Origin: Clostridiales bacterium
GTDB taxonomy: Bacteria; Bacillota; Clostridia; Lachnospirales; Lachnospiraceae
Assembly (NCBI GenBank): GCA_021199255.1
Contig: JAJQIK010000036.1
Location: 62,001-126,000 of the forward strand
Reading direction: 5' to 3'
Length of the DNA: 64,000 bases
The position numbers and the translations under genes were made by a program. The notes below the pieces were generated by a model. It was given only the letters and a program-made list of their open reading frames with translations. It made no database searches and was not told where the DNA came from. Shown one piece after another: positions 60,024-64,000 of the stretch (position 1 is its first letter; each line of letters starts with the position of its first letter).

Positions 60024-61625
60024 ATGGCTGTAGAATTTAGTTTGTTATATCCGCCGGGTTATGACAGGGCGTCGGAAACGCCTATGAAGGATTTTAAATT
60101 TATTCGCTCCTTGCAGATTGACGATATGGTGGTGCTGATTAAGGAGAGCTATAGAGGGTTCGCGGATTTATCTCTGGAAAACTTTTATACCGCGGATCCG
60201 GTGGTGCTGCGGTATCGTCTGGCGGTGGTTCGGGATCTGGTGGAGCATGAGGAGCTTTACCGGGTATTTTGTCAGGCGGTGTCGGTGATTTATAATATCA
60301 GCGATCTGCGCAAATCCATCAACAGTGATTTTACGGTGGAGTCGGCTATCAGCTCTGTGCGGTACCTGGAGATGTATCAGGAGATCGTGAATCTTTTCGC
60401 GGAAGCCCTGCAAGACTGCGACGTACATTCCGATGGAATGAGGCATTTTAAGGAGCAGATTCTTTCGATTGCCCAGAGCGAGGAATTTCAGACGCTTGAC
60501 CAGCGCCTGTCCGAGATGGAGATGCGCTTCGGCTACCTGAAAAGCGTGACCATTGGCGTGAATCTGGATGAAAACCTGCGCCCGAAAGAGGCGGGGATTC
60601 TTTCGGTCAATCAGGAGCCTTTTCGCCCGGGCAGCATTATGGACAGGCTGATTAAGAAAAATAACGCCCCGGACGTCCTGATGGCGCCCCTGTATCCGCT
60701 GAGCAAAGGGCTTCGGGGAGAAGAGCTGAAGGCCGTGAATCATGCGGTCAACGGCGCATTATATGAGATTTTTGCCAAATCCCTGCGAAGCTTTGAGCCT
60801 ATGGTGCGCAATTATTACACCTCCAATACCTCGGTGTTCGTGGCGCTGCTGGACGATATTCGTTTCCTGACCGCGGGAGTCGGCTTTATCCGTTCCATGC
60901 AGGAGAAGGGGTTTCCTATGTGCTGCCCTGAGATCGCGGAGGTCGCGGAGAAGAAGTGTGATCTGGAACAGGTGTATAATCCTGTTTTGGCCCGCAAGAG
61001 CATTGAGCAGACGATTGTGTCCAACAGCTTTTCCTTTGATGAAAAGGGGCGCTTTTATCTGGTGACGGGGCCTAATCATGGCGGCAAATCGATTTTTGCC
61101 TATTCGGTGGGAATGGCGCAGGCTCTATTTCAACTGGGGCTTTACGTGCCGGCCCGGCGCGCGCGAATGAGTCCCGTGACGGCTATTTTTACTCATTTTC
61201 CCTCTTCGGACGAAAATAATTATGGCAAGGGAAGACTGGAAAGCGAGTGCGCCAGACTGGGAGAAATTATGACACAACTGTCAGAAACAGATATGCTGTT
61301 GATGGACGAATCCTTTTCCAGCACCAGCGGGCTGGAGGCCGGATATATTGCTTCCGAGGTTCTGATGGGAATCGGTATCATAGGCTGCGGGGGGATTTTC
61401 GTAACGCATATCCATGATCTGCCCCAGCAGGTAGAGCGGTATAACGCCCACCCGGATAATAAGGGCAAGATTGATAATCTGGTGGCGTTGATGGAGGATA
61501 AGGAAAACGGTATCCGCAGTTATCGGATTGAGAGAACGAAGCCCGACGGATTGAGCTATGCGAGGGATATTGCCGGCAGATATGGGCTGAATCTGGACGC
61601 GATTTTATCAAGATTAAAACAATAG
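60024..61625 (+). CDS. MutS-like ATPase without mismatch-binding domain
   Basis: A 533-residue protein with only the lever/clamp (about 60-330) and ATPase (about 340-533) parts of MutS. Walker A is VTGPNHGGKSIFA, Walker B is LLMDESFSSTSGLEAGY, and GGIFVTHIHDL is the following switch strand. The N-terminal mismatch-recognition and connector domains of MutS1 are absent, as is the Smr domain of MutS2. Related stand-alone MutS-core proteins are known in Firmicutes, but their roles are poorly defined. It follows the glycosylase gene by 15 bases, so a linked DNA-processing role is possible. Confidence 0.85.
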   Translation: MAVEFSLLYPPGYDRASETPMKDFKFIRSLQIDDMVVLIKESYRGFADLSLENFYTADPVVLRYRLAVVRDLVEHEELYRVFCQAVSVIYNISDLRKSINSDFTVESAISSVRYLEMYQEIVNLFAEALQDCDVHSDGMRHFKEQILSIAQSEEFQTLDQRLSEMEMRFGYLKSVTIGVNLDENLRPKEAGILSVNQEPFRPGSIMDRLIKKNNAPDVLMAPLYPLSKGLRGEELKAVNHAVNGALYEIFAKSLRSFEPMVRNYYTSNTSVFVALLDDIRFLTAGVGFIRSMQEKGFPMCCPEIAEVAEKKCDLEQVYNPVLARKSIEQTIVSNSFSFDEKGRFYLVTGPNHGGKSIFAYSVGMAQALFQLGLYVPARRARMSPVTAIFTHFPSSDENNYGKGRLESECARLGEIMTQLSETDMLLMDESFSSTSGLEAGYIASEVLMGIGIIGCGGIFVTHIHDLPQQVERYNAHPDNKGKIDNLVALMEDKENGIRSYRIERTKPDGLSYARDIAGRYGLNLDAILSRLKQ

Positions 61626-61788
61626 TATACCATAATGGGAGAGTTTTGCTATCAAAGAAGCTTCCATTTCTTTCCTGTTCGTGGTAGGATTAGATGATTG
61701 TGAAATGGTGCAATCTGCAATTACCTGGGCGACAGGATGGAAGGGCAGGATACGGAATGACACAGAGGATATGGAAAGAGGCGGCAAA

Positions 61789-62454
61789 ATGGAACAGAAA
61801 GAAATATTAAAACACGTAGATCATACTTTACTGACGCAGACGGCGACCTGGGCGGAAATTCAACAGATCTGCGACGACGCGATAGCCTATGGAACCGCGT
61901 CGGTATGTATCCCGGCTTCCTATGTGAAGCAGGCGAAGGCGTATGTACAGGATCAGATGGTGGTCTGCACCGTAATCGGCTTCCCCAATGGCTATGCAAC
62001 CACCGCCTGCAAGGAGTTCGAGGCGAAGGACGCCTTAGAAAACGGCGCGGATGAAATTGATATGGTCATTAATATCGGCTGGGTGAAAGATGGCAAATAC
62101 GACGCGGTGGAAAAGGAAATCCGTACCCTGAAGGAAGTGTGCGGCCATCGGATTTTAAAGGTGATTATTGAGACCTGTCTGCTGACGGAGGCGGAAAAAG
62201 TGAAAATGTGCGAGGTGGTAACCCGCGGGGGCGCGGATTACATTAAGACCTCCACCGGCTTTTCCGCCAAGGGGGCGACCTTTGAAGACGTGGCGCTTTT
62301 TGCGGAGCATATAGGCTCCGGCGTGAAGATTAAGGCGGCGGGAGGCATCTCGTCCTTAGAGGACGCGGAAAGATTTCTGGCGCTGGGTGCGGACAGACTG
62401 GGAACCAGCCGTATCATTAAGCTGGTCAGACAGGAACAGACGGAAGGGTATTAA
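61789..62454 (+). CDS. deoC: Deoxyribose-phosphate aldolase
   Basis: A 221-residue class I aldolase splitting 2-deoxyribose 5-phosphate to acetaldehyde and glyceraldehyde 3-phosphate, used in deoxynucleoside salvage. DHTLL and [12 protein letters not shown] start the barrel. [12 protein letters not shown], then [11 protein letters not shown] and [14 protein letters not shown] hold the active Lys pair (LKVI and IKTSTGF). [10 protein letters not shown] binds phosphate. The ATG at 61789 with AAAGAGG upstream gives the family length; the 36-codon extension from 61681 is not supported. No other deo genes are adjacent. Confidence 0.95.
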   Translation: MEQKEILKHVDHTLLTQTATWAEIQQICDDAIAYGTASVCIPASYVKQAKAYVQDQMVVCTVIGFPNGYATTACKEFEAKDALENGADEIDMVINIGWVKDGKYDAVEKEIRTLKEVCGHRILKVIIETCLLTEAEKVKMCEVVTRGGADYIKTSTGFSAKGATFEDVALFAEHIGSGVKIKAAGGISSLEDAERFLALGADRLGTSRIIKLVRQEQTEGY

Positions 62455-62462
62455 CAGGAAAT

Positions 62463-63257
62463 ATGAAGCAAACAGAGCAGGGGTTTCTGAGCGGCGCGGT
62501 TTTAAAGACCATAGCCTGTATTTCCATGCTGATCGACCATTTCTCCGCCATTGTGTTATGGGCTTATGTGCGGCAGTCGGCGGAGGCAGGGAACCCCAAT
62601 ATACAGTTAAAGAATCTCTATAATGGGGGAAGGGCAATCGGAAGGATTGCCTTTGTTTTGTTCGCCTATCTGCTCGTGGAAGGGTTCCGCTATACAAGAA
62701 GCAGGGGCAGATTCCTGCTGCGTCTTGGGATATTTGCCCTGCTTTCGGAAATCCCATATGACCTTGCCTTTGAGGGCAAGTGGCTGGAGGGGAGCAGCCA
62801 GAATGTGTTTTTTACGCTGTTTCTGGGACTGCTGGCGCTGACGCTCTGGGAGTGGGGCGGAAGGCGCGGGAGCGTATGGCGTCAGTACGGCGCGGTTGCG
62901 CTGTGCGCTCTTGCGGCCTATTATCTCAGGACAGATTATCAGTATATCGGCGTTCTGCTCATTTTCGTGTTATATCTGACGCATGACGTCGGGCTGCCCT
63001 GGCAGATGACAGCGTCGGGCGTTGTGCTGCTTTTGGGGACATGGAGCGCTAATTGTCTACGGTATGGGGAGAGTTATTCCCTGTCCTACCTGTTTCAATT
63101 CTCTCTGCGGGAAATGTACGGAATGGCAGCCTTTGTGCCGATTGCCTTTTATGACGGAAGCAGAGGGAAGCAGCTTCCGAAATGGTTTTGGTATGGATTT
63201 TACCCGATTCATTTGCTGCTGCTGTATGGCATCTCCCGCGCGTTTTTATCAGGCTGA
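62463..63257 (+). CDS. TraX-family polytopic membrane protein
   Basis: A 264-residue membrane protein with about eight hydrophobic segments, matching the TraX family (named from F-pilin acetylation). It begins LSGAVLKTIACISMLIDHFSAIV, with the conserved K-x-I-A-x-x-x-M-x-x-D-H motif. GRIAFVLFAYLLVEGFRYTRS and FALLSEIPYDLAF are the other family blocks. Most chromosomal TraX proteins have no known substrate; an acyltransferase role on a surface polymer is plausible. It starts eight bases after deoC. Confidence 0.88.
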   Translation: MKQTEQGFLSGAVLKTIACISMLIDHFSAIVLWAYVRQSAEAGNPNIQLKNLYNGGRAIGRIAFVLFAYLLVEGFRYTRSRGRFLLRLGIFALLSEIPYDLAFEGKWLEGSSQNVFFTLFLGLLALTLWEWGGRRGSVWRQYGAVALCALAAYYLRTDYQYIGVLLIFVLYLTHDVGLPWQMTASGVVLLLGTWSANCLRYGESYSLSYLFQFSLREMYGMAAFVPIAFYDGSRGKQLPKWFWYGFYPIHLLLLYGISRAFLSG

Positions 63258-63271
63258 GAAGCGCGGAAGGT

Positions 63272-64000
63272 TCAGCGCGTCCAACGCCCGGAAGCGCCGC
63301 AGGGAAGGATCAGCCCGTTTTGGCTGACGGGAAGCCCTATCTCAGAGGCCGTCACGTGTCCGCCGAACCGTGGGCTCAGGACGGTGTGGAGCATATAAGT
63401 CAGTACCGCGGGCTGCAAGCCGGTGGTATAGGAGTTTATGAGGAAAAAGAGAGCGTCCCTGGCCAGAAGCTTAGACGTCAGCTCCAAAAAGGAGAAAAGA
63501 CTGTCCTCTATTTTCCAGATCTCGCCCTTCGGCCCTCTTCCATAGGAAGGAGGGTCCATGATAATACCGTCGTAGGTATTGCCGCGGCGGATTTCCCGCT
63601 CCACGAATTTCACGCAGTCGTCCACTAACCAGCGTATGGGCGCCTGCTCCAGGCCTGAAGCCAGGGCGTTTTCCTTAGCCCAGGTTACCATGCCCCTGGA
63701 CGCGTCCACGTGGGTTACGCTGGCTCCCGCCTGAGCGGCCGCCAGCGTAGCGCCGCCGGTATAGGCGAACAGGTTCAGCACCTTCACCGGCCTGCGGGCT
63801 TCCTTTATAATAGAAGAAACCCAATCCCAGTTGACCGCCTGTTCCGGGAAGAGCCCGGTATGCTTAAAGCTGAAGGGCTTCAGATGGAAGGTGAGTTCCC
63901 GGTAGCGTATGCGCCATTCCTGCGGCAGATTCCAAAATTCCCATTCGCCGCCGCCCCTGGAGCTTCTGTGATAATGGCCGTTTGGGCGCTCCCAGCGTTT
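63272..64000 (-). CDS. Class I SAM-dependent rRNA methyltransferase, 5' end outside window
   Basis: A leftward gene whose frame is open to the window edge, so the start lies beyond base 64000. The visible 242 residues include LKPFSFKHTGLFPEQAVNW, SAM-binding motif I VLNLFAYTGGATLAAAQAGA, DASRGMV and the catalytic-type motif IMDPPSYGRG. This is the RlmI/RlmK-like group acting on 23S rRNA cytosine or guanine. The ATG at 63787 lies inside the SAM domain and is not the real start. It converges on the TraX gene with a 14-base gap and no visible terminator. Confidence 0.9.
   Translation of the reverse strand, partial: KRWERPNGHYHRSSRGGGEWEFWNLPQEWRIRYRELTFHLKPFSFKHTGLFPEQAVNWDWVSSIIKEARRPVKVLNLFAYTGGATLAAAQAGASVTHVDASRGMVTWAKENALASGLEQAPIRWLVDDCVKFVEREIRRGNTYDGIIMDPPSYGRGPKGEIWKIEDSLFSFLELTSKLLARDALFFLINSYTTGLQPAVLTYMLHTVLSPRFGGHVTASEIGLPVSQNGLILPCGASGRWTR

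Overview
The window reads as chromosomal DNA of a motile, anaerobic, low-redundancy Clostridia genome, most likely a member of the Lachnospiraceae. This is an inference from gene content and order: dus-greA-lysS linkage, a SAM-I riboswitch on metK, SleB-type and LysM/G5/M23 wall hydrolases, a Gram-positive flagellar late-gene block with flgM-flgN-flgK-flgL-fliW-csrA-flaG-fliD-fliS, CgeB-like glycosyltransferases, and DUF6145. No rRNA, tRNA, CRISPR array or complete insertion sequence was seen. Gene starts were chosen by ribosome binding site and family alignment.

Layout. 1-22.4 kb is ordinary housekeeping DNA: flavin reductase (cut by the window edge), DNA polymerase IV, a M23 wall hydrolase, murA, riboswitch-controlled metK, dnaE, pfkA, an rRNA/tRNA 2'-O-methyltransferase, proC, a SleB-like hydrolase, NfeD plus an SPFH protein, argF, birA, DUF6145, dus, an unknown gene, greA and lysS. 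Both wall hydrolase genes carry a perfect WalR-type direct repeat just downstream of a sigma-A promoter.

22.4-31.8 kb looks acquired. It starts with a decayed mobile-element replication fragment (DUF6075, DUF3970, ParA) carrying nonsense and frameshift lesions. Next comes a leftward six-gene operon: flavodoxin, polysaccharide pyruvyl transferase-like protein, a reductase-ligase fusion with no carrier domain, a Cys-rich small protein, a fatty-alcohol-oxidase-like GMC flavoprotein with a Cys cluster, and a DtxR/MntR regulator. A divergent HxlR regulator shares a back-to-back promoter with it. The island ends with a truncated gene remnant.

31.9-43.8 kb is a signalling and accessory region: a lipoprotein, then a sigma-A driven run of a single receiver, a receiver-HD-GYP protein, a hybrid kinase with Hpt, and a second hybrid kinase whose C-terminus is a complete DegV (FakB-like, fatty-acid-binding) domain. 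A small sigma-28 gene follows. Then come a radical SAM/SPASM protein, a divergent paralogue that has lost the radical SAM cysteines, and a TetR regulator.

43.9-58.8 kb is the flagellar late block: FlgM, FlgN, two tandem FlgK-type proteins, FlgL, FliW, CsrA, FlaG, FliD, FliS and a chaperone-like coiled-coil protein. Three CgeB-like glycosyltransferases are interleaved, probably for flagellar glycosylation. Five sigma-28 type promoters (TAAA-N15-CCGATAA class) were read in or next to this part. 58.9-64 kb returns to repair and housekeeping: ogt, a hypoxanthine/uracil-DNA glycosylase, a MutS-like ATPase without the mismatch-binding domain, deoC, a TraX-family membrane protein and part of an rRNA methyltransferase.
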